In this document: positions 9,729 through 19,550 of the stretch, piece after piece | Position numbering within the stretch: position 1 is the first letter of the stretch | Layout of the letters: the number at the start of each line of letters is the position of its first letter | From: Gammaproteobacteria bacterium | GTDB taxonomy: Bacteria; Pseudomonadota; Gammaproteobacteria; JAJFJF01 | Direction: 5' to 3' | Assembly: GCA_021774255.1 (NCBI GenBank) | Contig: JAJFJF010000037.1 | Span: 1 to 62,237, forward strand | Length of the DNA: 62,237 nucleotides | Made by a program: the position numbers and the translations under genes | The notes under the pieces: model-generated | Seen by the model: only the letters and a program-made list of their open reading frames with translations | Told to the model about the DNA's origin: nothing | Databases searched by the model: none

Positions 9729-12700
9729 CTACTGGCTGCCTCTCTGCTTCCCGCCCTTCTTCTTCTTCTTCCCCTCCGACCTGGGAGGGGGAGTGGGAGT
9801 CGTCGTAGACGTCGTAGAAGACGCCGCAGCCGTCGCCTCTTGCTGGTCGTAGAAGGCATCGACAAGCGCTTCGTTCATTTTGAGCCACCACTCTGTAAAC
9901 TTCTCCTCCTTCTGGTGCCAACGCTGCTGGCGCGCCGTCTCTGCTTCCTGGTCTGCAGGAGAGGTGTCGCTTCTCTGAAGGAATGCGTTGCGGCGTCCCT
10001 TTTCCTTTTTCCAATCATCAGCGCGCCTCACTTGTTCCTGGGTCCAGGGGAGGAACTTCTCGAGGTTGGGATTAGCTGCGGCTTGCTCTTTTTGGAACAC
10101 TTCCAGGTCGGCAACGTCTTCATCCGGAACAGCAGGGCCAGGGCGAGGCATCGCAGTAAACGGGGACGCAGCCGGGGGTGCAGCTTGGTTTTTCTTCTTA
10201 TCACCTCCAAAAAGCTTGCTCAAGAAGCCGCCACCGCTCTCAGGCGCAGGGGGCGGCGCAGCAGCGGAAGCGCTTGCGAAAGTGCCACCACCACCGCCAC
10301 CGCGGCTGCCGCCTATAGGCTGCATGGGAGAGGCAGCACCACCGCTGCCGCCGCCCAAGAGGGTGGTGGTAGCAGCAGAGTCACCGTCATCGTCTTCGTC
10401 ATAAGCCGCGACGCCTCCAGGCCCAGCGCCAGCAGCGGCAGCAGTAGGCACCCAGTAGCCGGAGTTAACAGATGCGTCAATACCGACCGGGTTGTAGAAC
10501 TCCCTGGGGCCACCAGCAGTAGGATGCCAGAAGCCGCTTTCGCCAAGCGGCGGGCCGGTTCCGTAGGCAACACCACCCGGAGGCGGGCCTCCCACGGCGG
10601 TAGTTGTCGCAGTCGAAGAAGAGCCATACGTCGTAGAAGACGCTTCCCCCCGAAGGAGAGCAGCAGAGTCATCAGCACCTTGTTGGTCATCGTCTTCATC
10701 ATCACTATCCTGGACATCGCGCAGCTTGCGTACATAATCTCTGTCGGTACGACGAGAGGCAGCGGTACGACGACGGCGGCCAGCAGCGCCAGCACCAAGA
10801 CCACCACTAGCAGGGCCAGCACCACGCCTCTTATTCCAAAGCTGCAGAATGCACACAATGATCATGCAGAGAAGCGGCACCCCAAGGCTCAGGCCCAGCA
10901 GAACGTAAAAAGCTGTCTTGCTGTCCAGGATCCAGTCCGGTTTGAGGATGTTGTCAACGAGAAAACCCATGGCAAACGGCGTGACGAGAAACATGCCAAG
11001 GGTAAACAGGTTCTGCAGGCCTATGGCGAGGGCCGACGCCCCCTTGGTCACCGTTGTCTTCCAATCCCTTCCATCACAGAAGATGAGGTAGGTAGCGTGG
11101 TCGCCCCAGGTAACAGGGGCATCTGCTGTCAACGCCGCCAGTGCGCAGGCAATCAAGACAAGCGAGAAGTGCTGCTTGTCGTTCATAAAGGCTGACCCTT
11201 CCTGGAAAAGCGTGAAGCCCCAATCAACGGCGCGGAGTGCAACGTAGGTCACGGCGGCGTTGCTGAAGAAGTCGTGAGACGCGCCCTGGGTGATGAAGGT
11301 AAGCCCCATCGCCAACAGGCAGGCCACGGCCCAGCAGATCTTTGTTGCGAAGTCGAGCGTAAAGTCGTCATCGTTGTCGAGGCCCGCTGACGCACTGTCA
11401 GAGGCGTCGTCGCTGCTCCCAGAAGAGGTGGCGTTCATGCTAAAAGCCGTGATGACGCTGTCACTCGGCTCGGCGCTGTTGCTGCTCGACATGTCAGAAG
11501 CGGTCGCACTGGATGATGCGATGTCGCTCACGCTCGGTACGGTACGCAGGGCCAGGCGGTGCGTCGTGGCATCAAGTGCCGCGTAGACGATGAACAAGAT
11601 CAAGAGGCTCTCGAGGATGCGCGTCCCCCAATGCTTATTAGGGGCTTGTTCCCCCCTCTTGGCACGCGGGCGCGGATCGTCAGCAGCGGCTTCACCGTAG
11701 CGCAAACACCACTGGAAGAGGGCCGCCAGGAAACCCACGGCGTTGGTCATCGCGCACCACCACTCGCTGTCCCAGGTGTCGCACAGCCCGAGGTAGTCCA
11801 GCAGTACCGGCGGCACCCAGATCACGGCCCAAGGAGTCAGGCAGTCTACGGTGTACTCGGCGAAGCTAAGCACAATGCTGTAGTTGGTCGGCTGGCGTCT
11901 GCGCAGTGCGGTCATGCCCATCAACAAGCAGAAGAAGGTGGCCAGGGCGAACGACTGGGGGTCGTCCATGAACATTTTCTGCTTCCAGAGGAAGCTGAGC
12001 ACCCACTCACTGTTCCACGCCGCGGCGTAAGTGACCGCGGCACGGGCAAGCGCAGTGTACCACCAGGAGGGAGCGCCATAGGGCCAAAACCAGGCCCGCA
12101 GGCCACCGATCAGGTAGAGCATGCCCCAGGCGATCTGGGTGTCCAAAGAGAGCGCATCACTGTCGTCGTCCTCACCGCCGATGCTGCTGGACATGCTGCT
12201 GGCGCTGCTTGACGCACTGCCAGAGACGTCGCTGCTGACGCTGTTCATGCTGCTCGTCGCGTTGCCCATGTCAGGCATGCCAATGAGCTTTTGCGAGTGG
12301 TTTGCGTAGTGCACGGCTGCAAACATGATCGCGCCCCCGCCCAGGAAGGCATAGGTAGCATACAGCAGGGTGTTCAGGGGCGGGTAGGCCTTGACGGTGT
12401 TCACCCACCCAAAAGCGTGGAACTGGCCAGCGCGTGTGATCTTGTCTTGGTCGATGAAGTAGAGGTTCGCCTCTTGCGTGAGCTTCTGCACAGTCAGCGG
12501 CACCAGGTACTTTGTTTGGACAAAGTGGTGCACGAGGCTCGCGATGGCACACACAACGGTGGTGAGCACAAACCCCCATTCCCAGTCCCAAATATCACCT
12601 GGCACGAAGAGGTAGTCGATCGCAACAAGAGCAAAGACCCACACTTCAGCAGCAGGCGCGAGTTTGGTCAACGCTAGCTGCAGGTACTTGAGGCAGACGT

Positions 12701-15023
12701 TGCTCTGCGTGTGCTCGCTGGAGAACGGCAGGCAAGCCACCGCAAAGCAGGCCAGCACCACAAAGGCAAACAGCTGGGGGTCGTCCATGAAGCTCATGCG
12801 GTTCCAGTAGCTGTCTGTGAACCACTGCGCATGCCACAGGCAGGCGTAGAACACGGCGCCGTTTGCAGCGGCTTGGAGCCAGCGCGGCAGGGTCGGCGGG
12901 GTAAATTCCCACGCGCCTTGGATCTCTGTACTCTGCCGCACGCTGACTGGGCCGGTGAGATGGTAGGCCGCGAGGCAGCCGTTGATGATCATGAGCAGGA
13001 TCCACAGAGTGCGGTTGCTCCAGTCCAGGTTGTCGTCCGCCGCGTAGGTGCCTGCGATTTGGTATTTCCAAGCGACATGCAAACCCGCAAAGGTGATTGC
13101 CACGCCGCCCAAGAAGTTCCAACTCCCAAACCACCAGGTCAGTCGACGCATTGCATAGTCATCTTGCTCGGGCAAGTGCTCAGCCTTGACCCCGAGCAGT
13201 GTCAGCAGGGGCGTACACCACCAGAAGGGGTCGATCCAGTCCGAGATGGCGAGGCAGACGAGCATCAAAAAGACACCAATGACCCCCGCAATGCCATGAA
13301 CAAGCAGCACGGGTAGCGAGGTGCTACTGCTCCCATCTTCCGACGGCGCGTCCGACGAGGAGTCGTCGACGGGCGGGTGCACGGTGGCTGTCACAAAAGC
13401 ATCTTCGTCAAGTCGCGGGATCCGCGGCGGGTCATAGACCATGGGCCACTGCTTGCCATCAGCATCAATGAGCGGTTCTTCGGCGTAAACGACATCGAAG
13501 GTGGCAGAGATGTTGACAAACAGCGGGTAGTCGACCGCGCCCCAGGGGGCCAGCTGCCACCCGTAGTCACCGTCCCGGGTGCTCAGGCTGATGTTCAGCA
13601 CGGCACCGGGGAAGGGCTCCTCGGAGGTGTTGAAGAAGAGCGTGAACGCCTCCCCAATCGGCAGCGGCTCGCTTTGGCTCTGGCTTTGGCTCTTGGTCGG
13701 CGAGTCGCTAGGCGTCGGCGATTGGCTCTTGCTTTGGGTGGCCGTTTGCGGCGCACTCGCGGTGGGCGGCTCGGTCGGCGGCAGCGTCTGCGCGGGGGCA
13801 GACGGTGAGGCCGAGTGCGGCTCCGTTTGCGGGGGGGCAGACGGCGAGGCCGTTCGCGGCGGCAGCGGCGTGTTCGACTCCGTCACCGGCGGGATCACTT
13901 GCTGGTACACAGGAGACGACTGGCCGGTGTTCACCGCACTGAAGGTGAACTGACAGAGGTTGTTGCCATCCGTTGTCGCTGCAATGCCAGCCGAGATCGG
14001 GGCACTGAGCTCCGCACGGAGCGTCAAGCTGCCGTCAGCAGGGTCAACGCTCATCACCAGCGCACGCGCGTCGGGGTTACCGTGGACGGCAGCGAGGTTG
14101 TCGCCGCCGCCGCAGTAGGTCAGCCCCCAGGTGTCGGCTTTGCCATCAACGGTGGACGTGCTCAGGAACGCCAAATCCAGGTCGAGGGCGGTGACGGTCG
14201 GGGCGTTGTCGTTACCTACCAGCAGCTGGCCGTTTCCGGAAGTGGAAGCCACTTCCACGCTACGGGCGCCAGGCAGGTCGTAGTGGTGGTTGAACACCAA
14301 CGCTAGGTTCATTTGCAGGTCAATGCTGAGGTGCACGACGCTGCCGGTGTCGGGATCCATGTCGGCGGCGTAAATGTCCAGGGTCTGGCCATTGTCGCGG
14401 TCAACGATGGTCACGCGATGCGGGAGAGTCACGTCGTCGTAACTGCCAATCTCCACCACGGTGTTGGTGCCATCATCTTGCCGCCACCAACGGATAGTAT
14501 TGGTGTTCCAATCCGCGGTGACGAAGAGGGTGTAGCCCTCAGCAGGCAGATGGTGCATGGCAACGGCGCGCACGTTTTGGCCACAGTTCCATTCCAGGGT
14601 CATCTCCGGAGGGAGGTCGCCTGGGCGGGTGCTGTAGACTTGGCACGTGGCGGTCGAGGGTCCGGTCACAAAGCTCTCGCGGGGCTGCGTCTCACCAGGC
14701 GGCACAAACTCGCCGCTTGCGCAGGCAGTGGTTTCGCCGGTGTTGGGGAGCGAGGTGGTGGCGCCGGTCGCAAGGTTCACGACCTGGACGGTTCTTTGGG
14801 GGTGAGCCATGACAACGTAGTCGCCGCTCAGAGGACAAGCTTGGAGCACGGGGCTACCAAGATTCAGGTTGTTGACGAGTTCAAAATCAACGTGGTTCGT
14901 AAGCGCGCTTCCCCGGCGGGTGTGCGGGGGAATGGCGATGCCGTGGACGGCATAGGTTGTCACCCAAAAGGTGACGAGACAACAAAGCAAAAAGCGCCCG
15001 GGGGGCTCTCGCTTTATCGTCAT
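9729..15023 (-). CDS. Giant secreted-domain/multi-pass membrane protein, paralogue B (unknown function)
   Basis: A 1764-aa paralogue of the 4889-9217 product with the same plan: signal peptide (about 1-28), beta-rich exported region with EIGSYDDVTLPHRV at 191-204, Ser/Pro/Gln-rich linker (375-455), beta-sandwich-like stretch, then many transmembrane helices (about 570-1395). The motifs SFMDDPQLF (744-752), MFMDDPQSF (1017-1025) and AFMNDKQHF (1278-1286) mark three modules about 265 residues apart. Two Ser/Asp-rich loops separate the modules. Unlike paralogue A it ends in about 365 residues that are presumably cytoplasmic: Gly/Ala/Ser-rich, acidic patches, a charged helix (about 1655-1735) and a lysine-rich end. 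The gene is visibly GC-rich, near 60% in a sampled stretch. No Shine-Dalgarno is seen. Confidence 0.85.
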   Translation of the reverse strand: MTIKREPPGRFLLCCLVTFWVTTYAVHGIAIPPHTRRGSALTNHVDFELVNNLNLGSPVLQACPLSGDYVVMAHPQRTVQVVNLATGATTSLPNTGETTACASGEFVPPGETQPRESFVTGPSTATCQVYSTRPGDLPPEMTLEWNCGQNVRAVAMHHLPAEGYTLFVTADWNTNTIRWWRQDDGTNTVVEIGSYDDVTLPHRVTIVDRDNGQTLDIYAADMDPDTGSVVHLSIDLQMNLALVFNHHYDLPGARSVEVASTSGNGQLLVGNDNAPTVTALDLDLAFLSTSTVDGKADTWGLTYCGGGDNLAAVHGNPDARALVMSVDPADGSLTLRAELSAPISAGIAATTDGNNLCQFTFSAVNTGQSSPVYQQVIPPVTESNTPLPPRTASPSAPPQTEPHSASPSAPAQTLPPTEPPTASAPQTATQSKSQSPTPSDSPTKSQSQSQSEPLPIGEAFTLFFNTSEEPFPGAVLNISLSTRDGDYGWQLAPWGAVDYPLFVNISATFDVVYAEEPLIDADGKQWPMVYDPPRIPRLDEDAFVTATVHPPVDDSSSDAPSEDGSSSTSLPVLLVHGIAGVIGVFLMLVCLAISDWIDPFWWCTPLLTLLGVKAEHLPEQDDYAMRRLTWWFGSWNFLGGVAITFAGLHVAWKYQIAGTYAADDNLDWSNRTLWILLMIINGCLAAYHLTGPVSVRQSTEIQGAWEFTPPTLPRWLQAAANGAVFYACLWHAQWFTDSYWNRMSFMDDPQLFAFVVLACFAVACLPFSSEHTQSNVCLKYLQLALTKLAPAAEVWVFALVAIDYLFVPGDIWDWEWGFVLTTVVCAIASLVHHFVQTKYLVPLTVQKLTQEANLYFIDQDKITRAGQFHAFGWVNTVKAYPPLNTLLYATYAFLGGGAIMFAAVHYANHSQKLIGMPDMGNATSSMNSVSSDVSGSASSSASSMSSSIGGEDDDSDALSLDTQIAWGMLYLIGGLRAWFWPYGAPSWWYTALARAAVTYAAAWNSEWVLSFLWKQKMFMDDPQSFALATFFCLLMGMTALRRRQPTNYSIVLSFAEYTVDCLTPWAVIWVPPVLLDYLGLCDTWDSEWWCAMTNAVGFLAALFQWCLRYGEAAADDPRPRAKRGEQAPNKHWGTRILESLLILFIVYAALDATTHRLALRTVPSVSDIASSSATASDMSSSNSAEPSDSVITAFSMNATSSGSSDDASDSASAGLDNDDDFTLDFATKICWAVACLLAMGLTFITQGASHDFFSNAAVTYVALRAVDWGFTLFQEGSAFMNDKQHFSLVLIACALAALTADAPVTWGDHATYLIFCDGRDWKTTVTKGASALAIGLQNLFTLGMFLVTPFAMGFLVDNILKPDWILDSKTAFYVLLGLSLGVPLLCMIIVCILQLWNKRRGAGPASGGLGAGAAGRRRRTAASRRTDRDYVRKLRDVQDSDDEDDDQQGADDSAALLRGEASSTTYGSSSTATTTAVGGPPPGGVAYGTGPPLGESGFWHPTAGGPREFYNPVGIDASVNSGYWVPTAAAAGAGPGGVAAYDEDDDGDSAATTTLLGGGSGGAASPMQPIGGSRGGGGGGTFASASAAAPPPAPESGGGFLSKLFGGDKKKNQAAPPAASPFTAMPRPGPAVPDEDVADLEVFQKEQAAANPNLEKFLPWTQEQVRRADDWKKEKGRRNAFLQRSDTSPADQEAETARQQRWHQKEEKFTEWWLKMNEALVDAFYDQQEATAAASSTTSTTTPTPPPRSEGKKKKKGGKQRGSQ

Positions 15024-15120
15024 CGTGTTTCGCTTTTTTTGGGGGGTGTTTTTTTATGTAAGTTTTTGAGTAAATGATAGTAAAAGTATACTTCCGGCCA
15101 ACGCACTTCTCTTCTTCAAT

Positions 15121-15154
15121 CTCTAAGAATATAGAGTAACATCGAGAGGTAAGT
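15121..15154 (-). promoter_or_regulatory. Shared surface-gene upstream block, copy for 9729-15023
   Basis: On the minus strand it reads ACTTAC, seven bases, TGTTAC, TCTATATT, then AGA at positions 31-33. It is the closest match to the copy at 9293-9326. It ends (at GTTAC) 112 nt before the start codon of the 1764-aa protein gene. Confidence 0.7.
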
Positions 15155-15315
15155 TTTTGTTTTCGGAAAATTAGTTATTGATTAGCTTGTTTTTTTCTTT
15201 TAAAAAACATTATAAGTTTGATTTTTAAATACATTTTTTCTCCTCCCGTGAAGAAAAGTATTTTTAAATTTTTTTTAATTTTTATTTCTAAATGTAGGCG
15301 CGCGCGCGACCTCGA

Positions 15316-15364
15316 TCTGCGGTCGCCCACCGTGCGTAGAATTTGATTTGTGGGCAACCGCAGA
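15316..15364. repeat. Imperfect inverted repeat in the ihfA upstream gap
   Basis: TCTGCGGTCGCCCAC at 15316-15330 pairs with GTGGGCAACCGCAGA at 15350-15364, with one mismatch and a 19-base loop. It resembles the GGGCGACC palindromes elsewhere in the window. The rest of 15155-15603 is AT-rich with no gene. Since pheT is now 11.8 kb away, the ihfA promoter must lie here, probably between 15365 and 15600. Confidence 0.6.
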
Positions 15365-15603
15365 TAGCCCCTGCGGACGGGTACCCAGTATAGAGAAGGG
15401 ATAGAAGGTATTGCGCTGTTTTTATTGTAGAAATCTCACAATTTCTTCAAATATGTACTACAATAAGAAAGACAACTGATAACTTGCCTATTTTGCTCGC
15501 CACGAGAGCTTGAGTTGGGCAATTATTCATAGGTATTTGATTTTTATCAAGGTAATGAGATAAGATAAAGCAATAACTGCATTTTCTACTGGGAGCTCCC
15601 ATT

Positions 15604-15975
15604 ATGGCATTAACAAAAGCCGATATGGCTGAAAAATTATTTGAAGAATTTGGCATTAACAAACGCGAAGCCAAAGAACTTGTTGAACAGTTTTTTGAAG
15701 AAATTCGAACGGCGTTGGTGTCAGGCCAGCAGGTTAAATTGTCAGGTTTTGGTAACTTTGATTTGCGCGATAAACGCGCGCGCCCAGGTCGTAACCCTAA
15801 AACAGGTGAAGAGATCCCCATTGAGGCGCGTCGTGTGGTAACATTCCACGCTGGACAGAAACTTAAAGCACGGGTAGAAACTTATGGTGGAGAACAACCT
15901 ACTCAAGAGCAGCCAGCAGGATCCGGTAGCAGTGCAGCCCAAACACAGCACCCGCTTTCCGACGATACCGAATAA
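15604..15975 (+). CDS. ihfA: Integration host factor subunit alpha
   Basis: A DNA-bending protein that works as a heterodimer with IhfB. The protein shows [17 protein letters not shown], the [22 protein letters not shown] beta-arm including the Arg-Asn-Pro tip, and [18 protein letters not shown]. At 123 aa it is about 25 residues longer than E. coli IhfA; the extra tail is Gln/Ser-rich, and its coding DNA also encodes the start of the MerR-like gene in another frame. A GGGAGCTCCCATT stretch precedes the ATG. Its usual neighbour pheT has been separated from it. Confidence 0.95.
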   Translation: MALTKADMAEKLFEEFGINKREAKELVEQFFEEIRTALVSGQQVKLSGFGNFDLRDKRARPGRNPKTGEEIPIEARRVVTFHAGQKLKARVETYGGEQPTQEQPAGSGSSAAQTQHPLSDDTE

Positions 15976-16273
15976 ACGCTACTTTACAATCAGTGAAGCG
16001 AGCGACTTGTGTGGCGTAAAATCACATGTGTTGCGCTATTGGGAGCAAGAATTTCCTATGCTTGCCCCCATGAAACGTCGCGGTAACCGCCGTTATTACC
16101 AGCCAGACGATATTAAACTCATCCGAAAGATTTATTACCTACTTTACGAACAGGGGTATACCATTAATGGTGCTCGCCGTGAGTTAGGGGCGCCTCAACA
16201 GCAGGCAAATCATTCGCTTTTACATCAAGAAATTACAGAAGAAATATCTGAAATAGCGGCAATCTTGTCATAA
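15884..16273 (+). CDS. MerR-family transcriptional regulator
   Basis: This 129-aa protein has an N-terminal winged-helix MerR domain: [26 protein letters not shown], then [29 protein letters not shown]. No effector domain follows. The small MerR-like gene after ihfA is a standard gammaproteobacterial neighbour. The first ATG overlaps ihfA by 92 bases, which is more than usual; no later ATG precedes the domain, so either the overlap is real or a non-ATG start is used. Regulated genes are unknown. Confidence 0.9.
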   Translation: MVENNLLKSSQQDPVAVQPKHSTRFPTIPNKRYFTISEASDLCGVKSHVLRYWEQEFPMLAPMKRRGNRRYYQPDDIKLIRKIYYLLYEQGYTINGARRELGAPQQQANHSLLHQEITEEISEIAAILS

Positions 16274-16317
16274 GCTTGAGTTGCGCTGTCTGGAAGAGTA
16301 GTATCTTCCCTCTTGAA

Positions 16318-16394
16318 CGGGGCGTGGCGCAGCCTGGTAGCGCACTTGCATGGGGTGCAAGGGGTCAGAGGTTCAAATCCTCTCGTCCCGACCA
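16318..16394 (+). tRNA. tRNA-Pro (anticodon GGG)
   Basis: A 77-nt cloverleaf. The acceptor arms CGGGGCG and CGTCCCG pair with one G-T. The anticodon stem is CTTGC/GCAAG with loop ATGGGGT, so positions 34-36 are GGG. The T arm is GAGG-TTCAAAT-CCTC, and CCA is encoded. tRNA-Pro after ihfA and the MerR gene is the usual gammaproteobacterial arrangement. Confidence 0.97.
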
Positions 16395-16400
16395 ATTCAA

Positions 16401-16426
16401 GGGCACGGCTCACCGTGCCCCTACAA
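16401..16426. repeat. Palindromic repeat after tRNA-Pro
   Basis: GGGCACGG-CTCA-CCGTGCCCCTACAA forms an eight-base stem of the GTAGGGGC repeat class. It lies between tRNA-Pro and the convergent barA gene and has no T-tract. Confidence 0.65.
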
Positions 16427-16470
16427 ATTCCAAATTATCATCTCAGCATCGAAACCGGTGTGGTCGCCCG

Positions 16471-19284
16471 TTACCCCAACCACGCTTCCTTTTGAGCTGA
16501 CTGCAAAACGCGTTCGACTGCGCGATTAAAATTATCCAACGCCTCTTTTAACGACTCGCGGGTTTCATCCGTTTTTAAGGTTTTTTCAAGGTGCTGCGTG
16601 GCCTTGCGCAACTCAACGGTACCGCAATAACACGTGGCGCCGTGCAGCTTGTGCACATACGCTTCCATGTCTTCAAAGCGTTTATCTGCATAAGCGCGAT
16701 TAATCTGCACTTGCTCGCCCGGTAAATCTTCTAGCAACATGGAGAGCATTTCGCGTGCAAGTTTTGGTTTGCCTCCCGCGAGGCGAATGGCGAGGTTCCA
16801 GTCAAGCGTGGGAGCCTCGGTAGCAGGTGGGGTCGCGGCAGCCGCCGCGGGGCTATCAGGGGTAGCAGTAGGTGCAGGTGCTGGCGTCGCCCATTTTTTA
16901 ATGAGTTTGCTGAGTTGCTCTTCGGTCACGGGTTTGGTCATGTGATCGTTAATGCCGGCGGTTTCCAGTTTCTGTTGGTCTTCAGGGAGAATGTGCGCAC
17001 TTAACGCCACGATAGGCGGCGGTGACTCGACGAGTTTATGAATTTGTTGTGCGGCATCCATCCCATCCATGCCAGGCATTTGAATATCCATTAAAATGAG
17101 ATCAAAAGGTTGATTAATGGCGAGCTTGACCGCTTCGGGGCCGCTGTTTGCGCCAGTGGCTTGCAGATCCATTTCTTCAAGTAGGGTTAAAATTAATTTT
17201 AGATTAGCGGCGTTATCATCGACTGCCAATACCCGTGGTGAGACGCGAGGCTGTGCAGAAGCGTTTCCCGGTGAGGCATTAGAGGAGGGGGTGTCATCAT
17301 ACATATGTTGGCTCTCAGCAGTAATTTCTTTTGGGATGAGTAATTCAGCAATGGTTTGATGTAAGCGTTTAAGGTGGACCGGTTTAGGTAAAAAGGTAAT
17401 GCGTTTTTGCCCAGTGTATTCTTTGGCCAATTCATTGACAGGCGAATTGACTAACACTAAGAGTGCGGTGCCGTTATCCGGTTTAATATAGCGTGCGACA
17501 GAATGAAAGGTGCTTTCATCAAACGCATTCATGCCTAAGCAGATAAGCTGATAATCAAAACCAGATTGCTTGGCATTAATTAAAGCAGAGGTGAGTGCCT
17601 CTGGGCTGTTAACATGCGTTAAGTCCATTTGCCATTCCATTAAATTTTGAGAAATCAAATGGCTGGTGGTGGGGTGTTCTTCAAACAACAATACTTTGAA
17701 ACCTTTTAATTCAGAAGACAGGGGTAACTGCTTTCTTGAAACCGGCATATCACTGCGGAAAGTGAAGCGGAAGGTAGCCCCTTCGCCTGGGGTGCTTTCC
17801 AAGCTAATATCGCCATGCATCATCTCGACCAATTTTTTCGAGATAACTAAGCCAAGACCGGTGCCGCCAAATTTTCGAGTGGAGGTAGTGTCGCCTTGGC
17901 TAAAGGCTTTGAATAAGCCTTTTTGATCGGCTTGTGATAAACCAATGCCGGTGTCGGTGACGCTGACTTGAATAATGCTGTGGTCACTTAAATCTTTATT
18001 CAATTTAACCCGGATAACGACGTCGCCTTGCTCGGTAAACTTAATCGCATTTGAAACAAAATTGCTAATGACTTGTTTCACGCGGATAGGATCGCCCATT
18101 AACGTGGTGGGCACATCGGGGCCAGCGAGGGCAATCAGTTCTAATTTCTTTTTGTGTGCTTTGGGCGCTAATGCGATTAAGACTTCATCAATTAGATCGC
18201 GAATATTAAAGGTGGCGTTATCAAGCGTTAATTTACCGGCTTCCAGCTTAGAAAAATCTAAAATATCATTAATAATAGAAAGGAGGTGGTTGGCCGATTT
18301 TTGAATAGTAGAAAGGTACTCGGTTTGCCGCGGGGTGACCTTTGTTTTGAGCAAGAGATCGGTAAAGCCAATGATGCCATTCATGGGGGTGCGTACTTCA
18401 TGACTGATGTTGGCGAGGAACTCTGATTTCACGCGATTAGCGGCCACCGCTTGTTTACGTGCAATATCTAATTCAATATTTTGGATTTCGATGGTTTCGA
18501 GGGTTTGGCGAAGTTCAGCGGTTGCTTGCTCGACGTTTTGTTGTAAATCATTTTGTGCTGGCTGTAATGACGTCGACATGGTGGCCGCATTGGGTTCGAG
18601 AATGTGTAGCTCTCCGGGGGTGCTACTATTGATTTGCGTCTGTCGGGGTTGCTTTTTAGTGTTAAATAGTCTTTTTGAGTATAGTGCGCTGGCTATCAGC
18701 GCTAGCAAGACAATAATGCTGGCAATCACCGTGGTGAGATAGTGCTGCAAAAAACCACGGTGGTGAGGTAGTGTCACATTTACCCAACCTAAGATATTGT
18801 CTGCAAAGGCATTTCGGAAGTAAGCGTCGACAGCCATTTGCAGGTCGGGTGACTTGTCTAATGTGGTGCGCTGCAAAAAAACGGGCGCGGTAAATGTCAG
18901 CGACCCTCGATGTTCTTTCACGAAAAGATCGTTGGGCAGTCTCGGTAAGTGTTCGGGCAAGGGGGCGGCTTTACTGCGGTTGTTTGCGGCTGTGCCACTG
19001 GCAAGGAGTTGGCGTTGATGATTATAAATTTGGATCTGTGACACATCCATGCGAGTAACCGCTTGGTTCACAATATGATTGAGCACGCCACTGTCGTTGG
19101 CAAATACCCCGATCTCAGTCGCGAGTGCTAATTGTTGTGCGATCACTGAACCACGATCATGTAATGATTGCTGCATGTCACGCAGGCGTAGGCTATGCGT
19201 ATAGCCAAGCAAGAGCATTGCGATGATAAGTGTGGGGAGCAGAACGAGTAGCACGGTGCGTGCTTTCATTCCCCAATTAGTCAT
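16471..19284 (-). CDS. barA: Hybrid sensor histidine kinase BarA
   Basis: A 937-aa inner-membrane hybrid kinase. In order: an N-terminal membrane helix (about 9-30), a periplasmic region, a second helix (about 185-205), a HisKA box [16 protein letters not shown], a HATPase domain with DTGIGLSQ and [13 protein letters not shown], a degenerate receiver, a full receiver with [13 protein letters not shown], and a C-terminal HPt domain with [10 protein letters not shown]. In relatives it phosphorylates the response regulator UvrY/GacA/LetA, which raises CsrA-titrating small RNAs. csrA is in this window at 54501; no uvrY is seen. BarA beside rlmD and relA is also the enterobacterial order. Confidence 0.93.
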   Translation of the reverse strand: MTNWGMKARTVLLVLLPTLIIAMLLLGYTHSLRLRDMQQSLHDRGSVIAQQLALATEIGVFANDSGVLNHIVNQAVTRMDVSQIQIYNHQRQLLASGTAANNRSKAAPLPEHLPRLPNDLFVKEHRGSLTFTAPVFLQRTTLDKSPDLQMAVDAYFRNAFADNILGWVNVTLPHHRGFLQHYLTTVIASIIVLLALIASALYSKRLFNTKKQPRQTQINSSTPGELHILEPNAATMSTSLQPAQNDLQQNVEQATAELRQTLETIEIQNIELDIARKQAVAANRVKSEFLANISHEVRTPMNGIIGFTDLLLKTKVTPRQTEYLSTIQKSANHLLSIINDILDFSKLEAGKLTLDNATFNIRDLIDEVLIALAPKAHKKKLELIALAGPDVPTTLMGDPIRVKQVISNFVSNAIKFTEQGDVVIRVKLNKDLSDHSIIQVSVTDTGIGLSQADQKGLFKAFSQGDTTSTRKFGGTGLGLVISKKLVEMMHGDISLESTPGEGATFRFTFRSDMPVSRKQLPLSSELKGFKVLLFEEHPTTSHLISQNLMEWQMDLTHVNSPEALTSALINAKQSGFDYQLICLGMNAFDESTFHSVARYIKPDNGTALLVLVNSPVNELAKEYTGQKRITFLPKPVHLKRLHQTIAELLIPKEITAESQHMYDDTPSSNASPGNASAQPRVSPRVLAVDDNAANLKLILTLLEEMDLQATGANSGPEAVKLAINQPFDLILMDIQMPGMDGMDAAQQIHKLVESPPPIVALSAHILPEDQQKLETAGINDHMTKPVTEEQLSKLIKKWATPAPAPTATPDSPAAAAATPPATEAPTLDWNLAIRLAGGKPKLAREMLSMLLEDLPGEQVQINRAYADKRFEDMEAYVHKLHGATCYCGTVELRKATQHLEKTLKTDETRESLKEALDNFNRAVERVLQSAQKEAWLG

Positions 19285-19550
19285 GTTCCTCCTCCATGGA
19301 AGTCAATGAGAAAGGTATTAGCATACGGTTATTTGTACAGCCTGAATAGAGAGATAATATACTGCTATTCGCGCACAAAATGAATAGAGAGAATAATTCC
19401 TTTCTTATTATAAGTACCTCTCTAGGCGGCGCGTAGGATATCAGCCTTGCTGACTAGACGCAACCTGTGCAATATTTCTTGTGAACGAGTGCTCGATTAG
19501 TGCGCTTTTGTGTATAGATATACAGGTGTTCATATTATAATTGGTGGGAA
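19285..19550. promoter_or_regulatory. Divergent barA/rlmD control region with direct repeats
   Basis: The 266-base gap between the divergent genes holds no ORF. TGAATAGAGAG occurs twice, at 19343 and 19381, 38 bases apart, each followed by AT-rich sequence. They could be binding sites for a shared regulator; nothing else decides this. Confidence 0.35.

Noticed and set aside
9840..11195. A 451-codon plus-strand frame opposite the 1764-aa gene.
   Set aside because: It lies wholly antisense to a longer frame with signal peptide, helices and a clear paralogue. Its composition (Arg/Ser/Thr-rich) is what GC-rich antisense reading produces.
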